Notes: generated from the letters alone by a model not told the origin. DNA of 64,000 nt from DYMC01 sp035406705 (GCA_964426675.1 CAYRRM010000003.1:62001-126000); one strand, 5' to 3'; shown: positions 35,013 to 44,964, counted from the first letter of the stretch. Made by a program: numbers and translations.

Positions 35013-36968
35013 TTAAAATGAGACTTTCATTTTCATAGCATTATTTATATCATTTTCATTTAGCTTATAAACTAATATTGAATACCCCGCATAATAGTCG
35101 GGTTTTTTTTGTTTTAAATATTCGCAAAGTTTTGCGAATCTGATTAAATCATAAGCTTTGTATCGTCTTAGGCAGAAATCCTCTCCATATTTTTCAAGGA
35201 ATATTTTTAAATTTCCTCTTTCAGCTTCGACAAGCATATCATCAATAAAAGGCTTGAGTTTTTCAAAACTATCATTAAATAGAATTTCTGGAGGAAATTT
35301 TAAAGTGGCAAAGATGTCCTGATAGTATAAAAGATAAAGCATAGTTGCACTTATACAATAAACTCCTGGTTTGAAATTGTGAATATAAAAGTTTTCTTGC
35401 GTAAAATAACCTGGCAGAGAAATGAATTTCTGCAAACCATAACTGTTAATTGAAGCAGTCCCAAAATAAGAAAGATAAAAATTTTTTTCTTCAGCAATAA
35501 AGTCTGATAGATTCTTTAATTCCTTGAGGTCCTGTCCCCAGTCGAGAGAACTATCAACTAACTTCTTATAAGCATTTTTAGGACCGCCAGCAATTTGATT
35601 GAAATATGCCAGGTAATCAGGCATAATAATTAATGTATCAAAAGCAAAAAATAAAGAAGATGCTACAAGGAATGCCTTTTTCCAAAAGACGCTTTTTTTG
35701 TAAGCAAAATATGGACAAAAAATAAAAAAAATAGGATAAAGTGGCAGAAGATGGCGATGTCCAATATTTATGCCTGACGATAAGGCAAAAATAATAAAGA
35801 GAATTGCGAAAATCGCAAATGGAACAAAATCATAAGGAATACTCTTTTTCAGAGCATATAACGTAGAAAGAAGCAAAAGTAAAATTAACGGTAAAGGTGT
35901 CTTAATCATAAATGCATATGGGAAGAATAATAAAAAACCACTATTACTTTTCTCGCCATTCATAAATGAAATCCGCTTATTGAGATGTTTTTTTACGTAA
36001 AGATATCCGTGAGTGTAAGCTCTTGGTAAAAGCTTTAATTTATCGATCAAAAGCATTGATTTATCTATAAAGTCTTTTTTCCCCTTAATCAAATCGTCAA
36101 ATTGGATTTCAGCAGCAGCTGAAGATTTAGAGCCAGGGGGAACTTGAGAATAGCGAAAAGAAAACGCCGCCCATATAGAAAAGTAAACAAAAAATAACTG
36201 TATTAATACAATAGAAGATAAAGTTAATATCTTTTTTGATAGGCTTTTTTGAATGAAAATTTTTTTCCTAAATTCGCAAATTAGTGGTTTATCACTTATT
36301 AAACGGATAAAAATGCAAATTAGATAAAAGGGGATTATTATTGGAGCTGACATTTTTGACAAGAAGAGCAGAGAAAGAGATAAAGAGGATAATAAAGTAT
36401 TTGCGATGTTTATATTTTTAAGATTTTCCCATATAAAGTACACTGAAAGTAGAAAAAAAAGACTTGCAGAAATGTCGGAAGTTATCAAGTTTGAATGAGC
36501 AAGTACTGTTGGAGAAAAAACGCAAAAGAAAAGGGATATAAGAGCAAATGATGAATTAAATATTCTGGATGAGACATAAAAAACACTCAAACATAACGTT
36601 GTACTTAAAAAAAGCATCATAAACTTGGCCGGAATAAACAAATTATCCGGATTATTTCCAGATTTAAAAAGAAAGAAAAAACTGAAAAACCACTCTTGAA
36701 CATTTTGCCAATAGGTGGATTCAAGAGGTAAAATTATACTTTTATCAAAAAGTAATGGTATCGCGGCTAAACGTTGAGGGAAATTTCCATTTTCTGGATT
36801 TATTCTGAAATCATTTAATTTCCAATATGTATATCCACCAGTTAAATGAACAGATTCATCGAATGTTGGTGATTTTGCGAAAATCGCAAGAGACGACAAT
36901 ATTATGTGAAGTAAAATCAGCAGAGACGCAGTAAAAAAAATAAAATATTTTCGCTTCCTCATTTCCAT
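35013..36968 (-). CDS. GT39/PMT-like polytopic membrane glycosyltransferase
   Basis: 651 residues from the ATG at 36968 (a TTG at 36986 is also in frame; neither has a clear ribosome binding site). About 10-12 membrane helices. The first outer loop has KSPTFDESVHLTGGYTYWKL with the conserved Asp-Glu of GT-C enzymes that use polyprenyl-phosphate sugars, and GHRHLLPLYPIFFI plus SLDWGQDLKELKNL are blocks seen in bacterial dolichyl-mannosyltransferase-like proteins. It probably glycosylates a protein or envelope lipid on the outer face of the inner membrane. It carries two palindrome copies. Confidence 0.83.
   Translation of the reverse strand: MEMRKRKYFIFFTASLLILLHIILSSLAIFAKSPTFDESVHLTGGYTYWKLNDFRINPENGNFPQRLAAIPLLFDKSIILPLESTYWQNVQEWFFSFFFLFKSGNNPDNLFIPAKFMMLFLSTTLCLSVFYVSSRIFNSSFALISLFFCVFSPTVLAHSNLITSDISASLFFLLSVYFIWENLKNINIANTLLSSLSLSLLFLSKMSAPIIIPFYLICIFIRLISDKPLICEFRKKIFIQKSLSKKILTLSSIVLIQLFFVYFSIWAAFSFRYSQVPPGSKSSAAAEIQFDDLIKGKKDFIDKSMLLIDKLKLLPRAYTHGYLYVKKHLNKRISFMNGEKSNSGFLLFFPYAFMIKTPLPLILLLLLSTLYALKKSIPYDFVPFAIFAILFIIFALSSGINIGHRHLLPLYPIFFIFCPYFAYKKSVFWKKAFLVASSLFFAFDTLIIMPDYLAYFNQIAGGPKNAYKKLVDSSLDWGQDLKELKNLSDFIAEEKNFYLSYFGTASINSYGLQKFISLPGYFTQENFYIHNFKPGVYCISATMLYLLYYQDIFATLKFPPEILFNDSFEKLKPFIDDMLVEAERGNLKIFLEKYGEDFCLRRYKAYDLIRFAKLCEYLKQKKPDYYAGYSILVYKLNENDINNAMKMKVSF
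35806..35816. repeat. Palindrome GCGA-AAA-TCGC
   Basis: In the GT39-like gene, in a membrane helix (A-I-F-A). Confidence 0.8.
36877..36887. repeat. Palindrome GCGA-AAA-TCGC
   Basis: Second copy in the GT39-like gene (L-A-I-F-A-K), at the end of the first membrane helix. Confidence 0.8.
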
Positions 36969-36988
36969 TGTAATTTTAGAAAACAAAA

Positions 36989-38047
36989 TTATTGAATATG
37001 CTTTAAATTATCTATAAGTTTTTTGTTTTCTTCTTCTGTTCCAACTGTAATTCGCAGGTAGTTTTCAGTGACTTTGCCTTTAAAATATCTCACATAAATA
37101 CCGTTCTTTTTTAAGTAATTATATATTTGTTCTGCATTTAATTTGAAATTATCTGGAGGGGAAGTAAATATGAAGTTGGTCTGGGAATCTATGACATTGA
37201 AGTTCAGATTTTTCAAATTTTCAATCAATTTTGTTCGATTTTTTATAATTTTTTTTATATTTTTTTTGAAGTGATTTTCATCTGTTATTGCGATTTTCGC
37301 AATTTCTTGAGATAATCTACAAACATTATAGGAATCTTTTACTTTCATCATCTGAGAAATTATATTTTCATTGGCGATTGCAAATCCAAGTCTTATCCCC
37401 GCAAGAGAATAACTTTTAGAAAGAGTTCTACATACAACAACATTATCCATGTTGATTGCCATATCTATGCAATTATCTTCGGAAAAGTCCGCGTAAGCTT
37501 CATCTATAAGTACTATTCCTTTTGCTTTTAAGCATATTTTTTTAATGATATCTTTTGGGAAATTATTACCTGAAGGGGCATTTGGGCGAACTATAAAAAT
37601 TAGCTTTGCTTTGAAGATTTCATCAGGAATTTTTCGTGGGATTGAGAAGTCTTTTTCTAATGGGATAGGAATACATTTTGCAGCTTGTATTTTTGCGAGG
37701 ACAGAATACAGAGAATAGCTTGGTTCAAAATATGATATTGGGTTTGTCTCATCGGCACAGCATCTAGTGATTATATTTAGGATATCATCGGAGCCATTTC
37801 CAACTATTATATTGGAAGGCTTTATTTGAAATTTTTTTGCAATGAGTTTTCTCAGTTCTGAGCATAGAGAATCTGGATACAATCTGAGTTTTGATATATC
37901 GAAGTTAATGAGGAATTTTTTTATTTTAGGTGTTGGGGGGAATGGGTTTTCGTTTGTATTAAGTTTTACTATTTTAGATTTTTGGGGTTGCTCTCCCGGG
38001 ACATAGCCGCTCATTTGAAGTATATTTTTTCTGAAAAATGTCTTCAT
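36989..38047 (-). CDS. hisC: Histidinol-phosphate aminotransferase
   Basis: 352 residues of fold-type I aminotransferase. KLNTNENPFPPTPK, GNGSDDILNIITRCC, RPNAPSGN, LIDEAYADF and the PLP lysine in RTLSKSYSLAGIRLGFA are the HisC signature. It transaminates imidazole-acetol phosphate in histidine synthesis; related enzymes act on other amino acids. No other his gene is in the window, so an alternative aromatic or side-pathway role is possible. It begins 8 bases after the deacetylase gene ends. Confidence 0.93.
   Translation of the reverse strand: MKTFFRKNILQMSGYVPGEQPQKSKIVKLNTNENPFPPTPKIKKFLINFDISKLRLYPDSLCSELRKLIAKKFQIKPSNIIVGNGSDDILNIITRCCADETNPISYFEPSYSLYSVLAKIQAAKCIPIPLEKDFSIPRKIPDEIFKAKLIFIVRPNAPSGNNFPKDIIKKICLKAKGIVLIDEAYADFSEDNCIDMAINMDNVVVCRTLSKSYSLAGIRLGFAIANENIISQMMKVKDSYNVCRLSQEIAKIAITDENHFKKNIKKIIKNRTKLIENLKNLNFNVIDSQTNFIFTSPPDNFKLNAEQIYNYLKKNGIYVRYFKGKVTENYLRITVGTEEENKKLIDNLKHIQ
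37290..37300. repeat. Palindrome GCGA-TTT-TCGC
   Basis: In hisC; encodes E-I-A-K-I-A-I on the minus strand. Confidence 0.8.
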
Positions 38048-38055
38048 ATATGATG

Positions 38056-38946
38056 TTAAAATTTCTCAATTTTTATTTCTGATTCATCAGGTAAAACGTC
38101 AAAATATACACGATTTTTCCTTATTCTGAAATTTATTTTTTTGGAATCTTTGAAAATCTGAATTTTCCGACAATCTTCTGGGAACTGAAAAGAGAGAGTT
38201 AATTTTTCATCAAGAAAGAGCCTGTCGGAAATTTTTGATATCAATTTAAAAGAGAAAGAATTTTCAGTACGATTAAGTTTTGTAATTTTCGTATTTAAAA
38301 AGAGCTTTTGATATTTATAAGATGATATGTGATCTGTTACCCATATTAAATCCCTCTTATCAGTCAGGTAATCTAAAAGTTCTATGAATGGAGATGTATC
38401 TATAGAGTGCCAGTCTCCCCCAACTCCATGAAAAGTTATTTGATTTGCGGTTTCAGTTTGGATTGATTTTTCTGCTTCTGCAATCAAATCAGCAGATTTT
38501 TTTATATGAACTCCTGCTGCTCTCATAAGAGTTTTTTCTCTAAGAATTAGATTGTATTTTGAAAGAATTTTTGAACTTTTGGATTTACTGGGTTTCCATG
38601 GAGCACCTCCAGGATACATAAATGAAGTTAGAGAGGGACTTTTATTAAATTTTTCGATAAATTTCTGGCACATAGATATTTCATATTCTGCTTCATAAGC
38701 ATTATTAGCCCCTTTGTGAGAATATGTATGATTGCCAAAGACAATGTTTTTATTTTCTTTTGCAATTTTGGACCATTCTCTTTTATTGAACCACGATGCA
38801 CCTGGATTTATATAAAAGGTAGCTTTTAGATTCCTATGTAATAATTCTGGAATAGCATTTTTAATATGCGATTGAAGGCCATCGTCAAAAAACATCAGGA
38901 AAGGAGCTTTTGTTCCATTTTTCCATTTTTCAATAATAATTTCCAT
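38056..38946 (-). CDS. Polysaccharide deacetylase-like (NodB/CE4) protein
   Basis: 296 residues. The NodB metal-site motifs are present: FLMFFDDGLQSH (general base Asp and metal Asp), then GNHTYSHKG (metal His pair), FMYPGGAPW and later QITFHGVGG. The last 90 residues form an added beta-rich domain. No signal peptide is seen, so it may act in the cytoplasm on a precursor. The gene heads a minus-strand series through hisC to metY. Substrate unknown. Confidence 0.83.
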   Translation of the reverse strand: MEIIIEKWKNGTKAPFLMFFDDGLQSHIKNAIPELLHRNLKATFYINPGASWFNKREWSKIAKENKNIVFGNHTYSHKGANNAYEAEYEISMCQKFIEKFNKSPSLTSFMYPGGAPWKPSKSKSSKILSKYNLILREKTLMRAAGVHIKKSADLIAEAEKSIQTETANQITFHGVGGDWHSIDTSPFIELLDYLTDKRDLIWVTDHISSYKYQKLFLNTKITKLNRTENSFSFKLISKISDRLFLDEKLTLSFQFPEDCRKIQIFKDSKKINFRIRKNRVYFDVLPDESEIKIEKF

Positions 38947-39063
38947 TTTTTTATTTATTGATTTTGTTGATTATATTAAGAATAGTTCTGTATAGTTGTT
39001 TTTTCAATATGAAAGAGTTTGAATTATTTACATTTATGATAAAATTAACAAAAAAAAGTAATA

Positions 39064-40161
39064 GTGAAAACAAAGAAGAAAAAAATTATAGCAGCAATGA
39101 GTGGCGGAGTAGATTCCAGTGTAGCGGCTGCATTGATGAAAGAAAAAGGATATGATGTAATTGGAGTTACACTTAAACTAATTGACTGTGAAAGTTTTTC
39201 TGAAAAAAAGAAATCATGCTGTGGAATAGATGATAGGCGTCAGGTAATAGAAGTATGTAAAAAACTTGAAATTCCGCATTATTTTCTTGATCTAAGGGAG
39301 AAGTTTGAAAAAAAAGTCCTTTTGAAGTGCTGGGAAAATTATTCAAGTGGAATGACTCCTAATCCGTGTGTGCTATGTAATAGATATTTAAAATTTGGAG
39401 AATTACTAAATTTTGCGCATTCTGTTGGTGCTGATGGAATTGTAACCGGGCATTATGCAAAGATATTAATGTCAGACGATGGGTCTGTATTACTGTTTAG
39501 GGGGAAAGATAAGACAAAAGATCAATCCTATTTTCTTTCTCTTGTAAAATCAAAAGATCTCAGTAGGACTTTTACTCCGTTAAGCGAATATGATAAGGTT
39601 ACTGTAAGGGAAATTGCAAGAAAACTTGAGTTGCCTAATTCTGAGAAGAGGGAAAGTCAAGATGTATGTATTGGTCTTTTGGGAAAAAACTTTGCAGAAA
39701 CATTAAGATTAAAATTTGGGAAAGAAGCAAAATCTGGCTTTTTAATGGATGAAGATGGGAGTATCTTAGGTAAGCACAATGGAATACATAATTTTACGAT
39801 TGGACAAAGGCGTGGTTTTGGGGTTGGATTTGGAAAACCAATTTTTGTTACGAAAATTATTCCTTCTAAGTCTGAAGTAATACTTTCTTTTGATGAATCG
39901 AAGCTTTTTTCGAAGATTTTTCGTATTTCTCAACTAAATTGGCTTTTAGCGGATTATTCTCAGAAGGATTCTTTTTATGCTGAAGTTCAAATTAGGTATC
40001 GCAGTAAATCGGCAAAAGCAACTATAAAGAAGGTCGATAATATGGAAGTTATTGTGGAGTTTAATAGTGCGCAGCGTGCAATTACCCCTGGGCAAACAGC
40101 GGTTATTTATGATGGTGATTGTGTTATTGGGGGAGGTATAATATCTTCAGTAATCGATTAG
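39064..40161 (+). CDS. mnmA: tRNA-specific 2-thiouridylase MnmA
   Basis: 365 residues. AAMSGGVDSSVAAALM is the PP-loop that adenylates U34; NPCVLCNRYLKF and SQDVCIG carry the two catalytic Cys; GIHNFTIGQRRGFG and the C-terminal beta barrel with GQTAVIYDGD are standard. It puts the 2-thio group on the wobble uridine of tRNA-Lys, -Glu and -Gln. The start is GTG; the next in-frame ATG would cut into the PP-loop. It is tail-to-tail with phoR, only one base between stops. Confidence 0.96.
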   Translation: MKTKKKKIIAAMSGGVDSSVAAALMKEKGYDVIGVTLKLIDCESFSEKKKSCCGIDDRRQVIEVCKKLEIPHYFLDLREKFEKKVLLKCWENYSSGMTPNPCVLCNRYLKFGELLNFAHSVGADGIVTGHYAKILMSDDGSVLLFRGKDKTKDQSYFLSLVKSKDLSRTFTPLSEYDKVTVREIARKLELPNSEKRESQDVCIGLLGKNFAETLRLKFGKEAKSGFLMDEDGSILGKHNGIHNFTIGQRRGFGVGFGKPIFVTKIIPSKSEVILSFDESKLFSKIFRISQLNWLLADYSQKDSFYAEVQIRYRSKSAKATIKKVDNMEVIVEFNSAQRAITPGQTAVIYDGDCVIGGGIISSVID

Positions 40162-40162
40162 C

Positions 40163-41923
40163 TTATACTGTTTGAATTGGGATTTTTATTGTGAAAGTAC
40201 TGCCTTTATCTGGGCTGCTTTTGACAGATATTTCTGCGTTGTGTGCGTTGACAATATGTTTCACTATTGCGAGACCGAGTCCGGTTCCGCCGAGTTCCCT
40301 ACTTCTTGCTTTATCCACGCGGTAGAATCTTTCGAATATTCTATTCAGGTCTTTCTCTGGTATTCCGCATCCTTCATCTACAACAGAGATTTCGTTGTGT
40401 CCTTGATTTTGAATTGCTTTTACTATTATTTCTTTTCCTTTATCTGAATATTTTATTGCATTGTCTATCAGATTTATGATGGCTTGTTCGAATAATCCCC
40501 TATCTGCGCTGAATGAAAAGTCCTGTATTTCGGTTGATATTTTTATTTTTTTGTCTTTGGCTTTTTCCTTGCATGCGTCTATTGCTGAGAGGATGATTTC
40601 TTCTGCTGAGCAGGGGTAAAATTCGAATTTATCTATACCTTGCTCAATCTTTGAGAGAGTCAAGATATCTTCCACCAGGCAATTGAGCCTGTGGGAATGT
40701 TTTTTTAGTATTTTGAGGATTTTCTTCTGTTTTTTTTCTTTTAAGTTGTTATTGCGCAGGATTTCCACAGCACCGAGAATGGCAGTAAGTGGGGTTCTGA
40801 TCTCGTGTGAGACGTTTGCGACGAAATCTTTACGCATATTTTCAAGTTTTTTGATTTTAGTTATGTCGTTCAAGACAATCAGCGCACCTTTTGATTTTTT
40901 ATTTTTGTCGAGTAGTGGCGTTCCTCTTGCTTGCAGGAATCGGGTGTTTTCTTCGAGCATTTCGATTTCCCTGTCGAAATCTTCCTGTGTCTTCAAGATT
41001 TTTTCTACCATATCTTGAATTTCTGAATTTCTGATAAGCTCCTGATAAAAATGATGTTCTGATAATTTTATCTGGTTTATTTTGAATATGTCCATAGCTG
41101 TTTTATTAGCCAGTATCACCCTGCCATTTTCGTCTGTTGCAATGACTCCTTCCTTCATGTTTGAGAGGATTATGCTGAGTTCATTGTTCGATTTATTTGA
41201 CTGTTCAATGCTGTTTTTTAGTTCTGAAGCCATTTTATTAATTTCTTCCGCCACCATATCAATTTCATGTATTCCTGAATAATGAATTTGATTAGTGAAA
41301 TTAAGTTTTGCGAAATTCGCGGATTGCTCCTTTATTTCATTTAAATTGATATTAATTTTTCTCACTATCAACGAGGTTATGATGACCGACGCCATCAATC
41401 CGATCAGAGATGATATCAGTAAAGATTTTAAATAGTGGTTTAAGCCTTTGAATATAACTTCATCATTTTGCGAAATTCGCAAGAAGAATTTTTCTCCATT
41501 CTGGCTTTCAACTTTGATTGCACTATACAGGTGATTTTTCTTTACGGTTGTGCTATATCTGTAGGATTCTCCTATTTCGTTTTCATTTGCCTGGATGATT
41601 TCCGGACGGTCGTTGTGTTTGGGCATCTCGACCGGATTGGCGTCGGAGTCGAAAAGGACGGTTCCTTTCGAATCTATAAAAGTGATTCTGGATGAAATTG
41701 TTTTTGAAAGGGTGAGCAGTTTTTTTGCGACTTCGTCTAAATTGTTGTTTTTGATGTCAGAAGAAATATTTTCTTTTGTGACGAATAGGATATTTTTGAT
41801 GTCTTCTTTTGCCTGTTCAAAACGATTTTTTCTTAGCATAAGCCATGACTGGGAGAACACTATTGCCACTACGAGTAGGGCTGAAAAAGAAAGGAGAGGA
41901 AATATTCTATATTTGAGTTTCAT
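40163..41923 (-). CDS. phoR: Phosphate-regulon-type sensor histidine kinase PhoR
   Basis: 586 residues from the ATG at 41923, four bases after the phoB stop; an upstream in-frame start would overlap phoB. Order: TM1 (about 8-28), a periplasmic domain of about 130 residues, TM2 (about 168-188), HAMP, a PAS domain (NMKEGVIATDENGRVILAN), HisKA with the phospho-accepting His in FVANVSHEIRTPLTA at about residue 373, and a HATPase end with NLIDNAIKYS and GGTGLGLAIVKHI. The large outer domain differs from the E. coli PhoR, which lacks one. Position at the end of the pst-pho operon supports phosphate control. Confidence 0.94.
   Translation of the reverse strand: MKLKYRIFPLLSFSALLVVAIVFSQSWLMLRKNRFEQAKEDIKNILFVTKENISSDIKNNNLDEVAKKLLTLSKTISSRITFIDSKGTVLFDSDANPVEMPKHNDRPEIIQANENEIGESYRYSTTVKKNHLYSAIKVESQNGEKFFLRISQNDEVIFKGLNHYLKSLLISSLIGLMASVIITSLIVRKININLNEIKEQSANFAKLNFTNQIHYSGIHEIDMVAEEINKMASELKNSIEQSNKSNNELSIILSNMKEGVIATDENGRVILANKTAMDIFKINQIKLSEHHFYQELIRNSEIQDMVEKILKTQEDFDREIEMLEENTRFLQARGTPLLDKNKKSKGALIVLNDITKIKKLENMRKDFVANVSHEIRTPLTAILGAVEILRNNNLKEKKQKKILKILKKHSHRLNCLVEDILTLSKIEQGIDKFEFYPCSAEEIILSAIDACKEKAKDKKIKISTEIQDFSFSADRGLFEQAIINLIDNAIKYSDKGKEIIVKAIQNQGHNEISVVDEGCGIPEKDLNRIFERFYRVDKARSRELGGTGLGLAIVKHIVNAHNAEISVKSSPDKGSTFTIKIPIQTV
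41310..41320. repeat. Palindrome GCGA-AAT-TCGC
   Basis: In phoR (S-A-N-F-A-K); the only copy with G rather than A after the core. Confidence 0.8.
41470..41480. repeat. Palindrome GCGA-AAT-TCGC
   Basis: TTGCGAAATTCGCAA, second copy in phoR, 160 bases from the first and in another reading frame (L-R-I-S-Q). Confidence 0.85.
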
Positions 41924-41927
41924 TTTA

Positions 41928-42611
41928 TTAATCCCTGAATCTGTAGCCAACACCCCTTATTGTTTCGATCATTTCGCCAGCATCTCCGAGTTTTTTTCTG
42001 AGTCCGACAATCTGGACATCCACTGCACGCTCCGTGACAGGATATCCATTGCCTTTGATTGCCTGGACGATCTGGTTTCTTGTGAAAACCCAACCAGACC
42101 GTTTCGACAGTAGATAGAGCAATTCGAACTCGGTGAATGTCAGATCGACCTTTTTGCCCTTGTAGAGGACTTCCCGGCGCCCTTTGTCTATGATGAGGTC
42201 CTTTTTTTTAATGACGTCGCTATCGTTGCTTGACATGGAAAGTTTTCGTATAACGGCTTTTACCCTGGCGAGCAGCACCCTTGGGCTGAACGGTTTTGTT
42301 ATATAATCATCAGCGCCTATTTCCAGGCCAGTTACTATATCGGCTTCTTCACTTTTTGCGGTCAGGATTATGACTGGAATGTGTCTTGTTTTCGAATCAT
42401 TTTTGAGTATTTTGCACACATCGAGCCCATCTATGCCGGGCAACATGAGGTCGAGAATAATGATATCAGGGATTTTTTCTCTCGCCTGTTTAAGTCCTTC
42501 CTCACCGGAATCAACGCATTTGACTTTGTATCCCTCTTTTTCGAGGTTGAATTCGATGATGTCGAGGATATCCTTTTCATCTTCTATCACTAATATTTTT
42601 GCTTTTGCCAT
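41928..42611 (-). CDS. phoB: Phosphate-regulon response regulator PhoB
   Basis: 227 residues. Receiver domain with acidic pocket IEDEKD, phospho-acceptor Asp54 in IILDLMLPG and switch Lys in YITKPFSPRVLL. The OmpR/PhoB winged helix has LTFTEFELLYLLSKRSGWVFTRNQI and RAVDVQIVGLRKKLGD. It binds direct repeats of 11-bp period in the family; such repeats occur before pstS and before the secretin pair here. Cotranscribed with phoU and phoR. Confidence 0.95.
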   Translation of the reverse strand: MAKAKILVIEDEKDILDIIEFNLEKEGYKVKCVDSGEEGLKQAREKIPDIIILDLMLPGIDGLDVCKILKNDSKTRHIPVIILTAKSEEADIVTGLEIGADDYITKPFSPRVLLARVKAVIRKLSMSSNDSDVIKKKDLIIDKGRREVLYKGKKVDLTFTEFELLYLLSKRSGWVFTRNQIVQAIKGNGYPVTERAVDVQIVGLRKKLGDAGEMIETIRGVGYRFRD

Positions 42612-42639
42612 AAGACAATGTCCTTTTTTTGTGATTGAA

Positions 42640-43293
42640 CTACATCTGATGTCTGATTATTTTTCCTTCGATCATGTATATTACATCTTCACATATATTA
42701 GTAGCGTAATCGGCGATTCTTTCAAGTTGTCGTGAAACTCCCAGTATATGTAGAAAATATTTTGTTTTTTTTGGTTTATCTTTTATCAGTTTGATGATTT
42801 CATTGTGGATTTCTTTATTGAATTCATCAATTTCTTTTTCCATAACGCATACTTGATTAGCGATGGTAGGATTTAGTTCAATTGTAGCTTCTATTGCGAG
42901 GGAAAGCATTTGTTGTGTTTTTTCCATTATCGCGCTAAAATCGATCGGGACTTTGTCTTCTTTATTTTCCGCTATTGCAATTGCTCTTTGTGCTATATTC
43001 ACGGCGAGGTCTCCTATGCGTTCGAGGTCATTGTTTATTTTGAGGCATGCTATAACATATCGCAGGTCTGCGGCAAGGGGTTGATGTAGAGCCAGAACTT
43101 TGAGGCATTCTTCCTCAAGTTCGACTTCTAATTTGTCAACTATATCGTCTGCCGTTATTATCTTTCTTGCCAGGTCTTCGTTTCTGCTGGATACTGACAA
43201 GACAGATTTTCTGACATTTTCCTCCACTATTGTTGCAAGATGCACCAACATTTTTTTTATTTTTTCTATTTCTCTATCTAGATGGACGGACAT
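42640..43293 (-). CDS. phoU: Phosphate-signalling protein PhoU
   Basis: 217 residues from the ATG at 43293 (GGAG upstream); a longer in-frame start is not supported and would overlap pstB. Two three-helix PhoU repeats: HQPLAADLRYVIACLKINNDLERIGDLAVNIAQRA and HILGVSRQLERIADYATNICEDVIYMIEG, with the E/DxxxD metal-site pattern in each. PhoU links the Pst transporter with PhoR and damps signalling when phosphate is plentiful. Confidence 0.95.
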   Translation of the reverse strand: MSVHLDREIEKIKKMLVHLATIVEENVRKSVLSVSSRNEDLARKIITADDIVDKLEVELEEECLKVLALHQPLAADLRYVIACLKINNDLERIGDLAVNIAQRAIAIAENKEDKVPIDFSAIMEKTQQMLSLAIEATIELNPTIANQVCVMEKEIDEFNKEIHNEIIKLIKDKPKKTKYFLHILGVSRQLERIADYATNICEDVIYMIEGKIIRHQM

Positions 43294-43318
43294 TTTTTTC
43301 TCCTGTATTTTTATTGAT

Positions 43319-44089
43319 TTATCCAAATCGTCCGGCAATATACTCTTCGGTTTTCTTGTTTTTAGGGTTAGTGAAAATTTCATCGGTTTTATTGTATTCA
43401 ATTATTTTTCCCTCAAAAAAGAAGGCGGTGTAATCAGAGATTCTTGCTGCTTGTTGCAGGTTATGGGTTACTATTACTATCGTATACTGGGTTTTAAGTT
43501 CCTGGATTAATTCTTCTATTTTCGCCGTTCCAATCGGGTCTATTGCGGAGGTTGGCTCATCCATGAGCAGGACTTCAGGTTCTATAGCTACTGCTCTGGC
43601 AATACATAGTCGTTGCTGTTGTCCACCAGACAAAGCCATACCAGGGTTGTTTAATTTATCTTTCACCTCGTCCCATAGAGCGGCTGATCTCAGAGCCTTT
43701 TCCACTTTTTCAAATATTTCGCTCTTACTGAGTTTGTAATGGAGTCTGAGTCCATAAGCAATATTTTCGAATACACTCATTGGGAATGGGGTTGGTTTTT
43801 GAAAGATCATTCCGACTTTTCTTCTTAATTCAAGAATGTCCGTAGATGGAGAGAGAATGTTTTCGTTGTCCATAATAACCTTTCCTTCGGCCACCTGTTC
43901 CCTGTAGAGCTCAAAAATTCTGTTATACACTCTCAGATGAGTAGACTTTCCACAACCTGAAGGGCCGATAACGGCTGTTACATTATTTTCATAGATATTT
44001 ATATTGTTATTGAACAGGGCCTGCTGTCTTCCATAAAAAAAATTCAGATCTCTAACGGATATTTTTACTTTGCTTTGTTCATCTTGCAT
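43319..44089 (-). CDS. pstB: Phosphate ABC transporter ATP-binding protein PstB
   Basis: 256 residues. Walker A GPSGCGKST at 42-50, PTPFPMSVFENIAYGLRLH (PstB-specific Q-loop region, QKPTPFP), signature LSGGQQQRLCIARA, Walker B VLLMDEPTSAIDP and the switch His in IVTHNLQQAARISD. Powers PstCA import of phosphate. It starts two bases after the pstA stop. Confidence 0.97.
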   Translation of the reverse strand: MQDEQSKVKISVRDLNFFYGRQQALFNNNINIYENNVTAVIGPSGCGKSTHLRVYNRIFELYREQVAEGKVIMDNENILSPSTDILELRRKVGMIFQKPTPFPMSVFENIAYGLRLHYKLSKSEIFEKVEKALRSAALWDEVKDKLNNPGMALSGGQQQRLCIARAVAIEPEVLLMDEPTSAIDPIGTAKIEELIQELKTQYTIVIVTHNLQQAARISDYTAFFFEGKIIEYNKTDEIFTNPKNKKTEEYIAGRFG

Positions 44090-44091
44090 TT

Positions 44092-44964
44092 TTATCTCTT
44101 TAACTCCTTGAAAAAAGTTCTTACTATTAAATTTATAAGTAGAATTGACATGGTGATTATCAATGATGCACCCCAGGCGATTTTGTTTAACCCTTCAAAC
44201 GGTGACATCGCATAATCATTTATTGTAACTGTCAGATTGGCTGTTGGGGACCTGAAGAAATCCCAGAAATGCCACCATACTTCGTTGGGCCAGTAGTAGC
44301 TATTCAGGGCGGTGAAGAGAAGAGGAGCTGTTTCTCCACTTACCCTCGCTATAGCAAGAAGTATACCAGTCATCAAGCCGGTCTTTGATGCTCTGAAGAC
44401 TATATGAATGGTAGTTTTCCATCGTGGTGTGCCGAGAGCCAGAGCAGCTTCTCTTAATGAATTAGGGACAAGACAAAGCATGTCTTCCGTAGTTCTTAGC
44501 ACGATAGGTAGCATTATTATTGCGAGTGCCACAGCACCAGAAAAGCCTGAAAATTTTTTTGTGTTATAAACGATGATGGTATATACAAAAAGTCCTATTA
44601 TTATAGAAGGCATTCCCATCATGACATTTGCCGAGAATCTGACAATGTCGGCAATTTTTGAATTTTTACCGAACTCAGATAGAAAAACTCCGCCTAATAT
44701 TCCGATAGGAACGCCGAGCAATGCGGCTACCGTTGTTATCATTGCAGTTCCTAAAATCGCATTTGCCACTCCTCCCTCGTCTCCTAATAAGGTTATTTTG
44801 GTAAAAAAGTTCCAGCTAAATGCGGAAAAACCACGCATAAGAACTACTATGATAATCCAAAACAGGAAAAAAATTCCAGTACAAGCGGCAAGGAAAGAAA
44901 TGATAGTGATTAATCTATTAACCAGACGTCGTCTAAAGACAGATTTTTTCTGAGCTTTTCTCAC
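44092..44964 (-). CDS. pstA: Phosphate ABC transporter permease PstA
   Basis: 290 residues from a GTG at 44964 that overlaps the pstC stop (GTGA) and has GGAGGAGG upstream; upstream codons in this frame are a shadow of pstC. Six helices, with ILGTAMITTVAALLGVPIGILGGVFLSEF, the MMGMPSIIIGLF segment and the EAA loop REAALALGTPRWKTTIHIVFRAS. Forms the inner-membrane channel with PstC. Confidence 0.95.
   Translation of the reverse strand: MRKAQKKSVFRRRLVNRLITIISFLAACTGIFFLFWIIIVVLMRGFSAFSWNFFTKITLLGDEGGVANAILGTAMITTVAALLGVPIGILGGVFLSEFGKNSKIADIVRFSANVMMGMPSIIIGLFVYTIIVYNTKKFSGFSGAVALAIIMLPIVLRTTEDMLCLVPNSLREAALALGTPRWKTTIHIVFRASKTGLMTGILLAIARVSGETAPLLFTALNSYYWPNEVWWHFWDFFRSPTANLTVTINDYAMSPFEGLNKIAWGASLIITMSILLINLIVRTFFKELKR

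Noticed and set aside
35121..35138. Palindrome TTCGCAAAGTTTTGCGAA in the GT39-like gene
   Set aside because: Half-sites are in the opposite order (TCGCA first), so it is not a member of the TGCGA-N3-TCGCA family; single occurrence.
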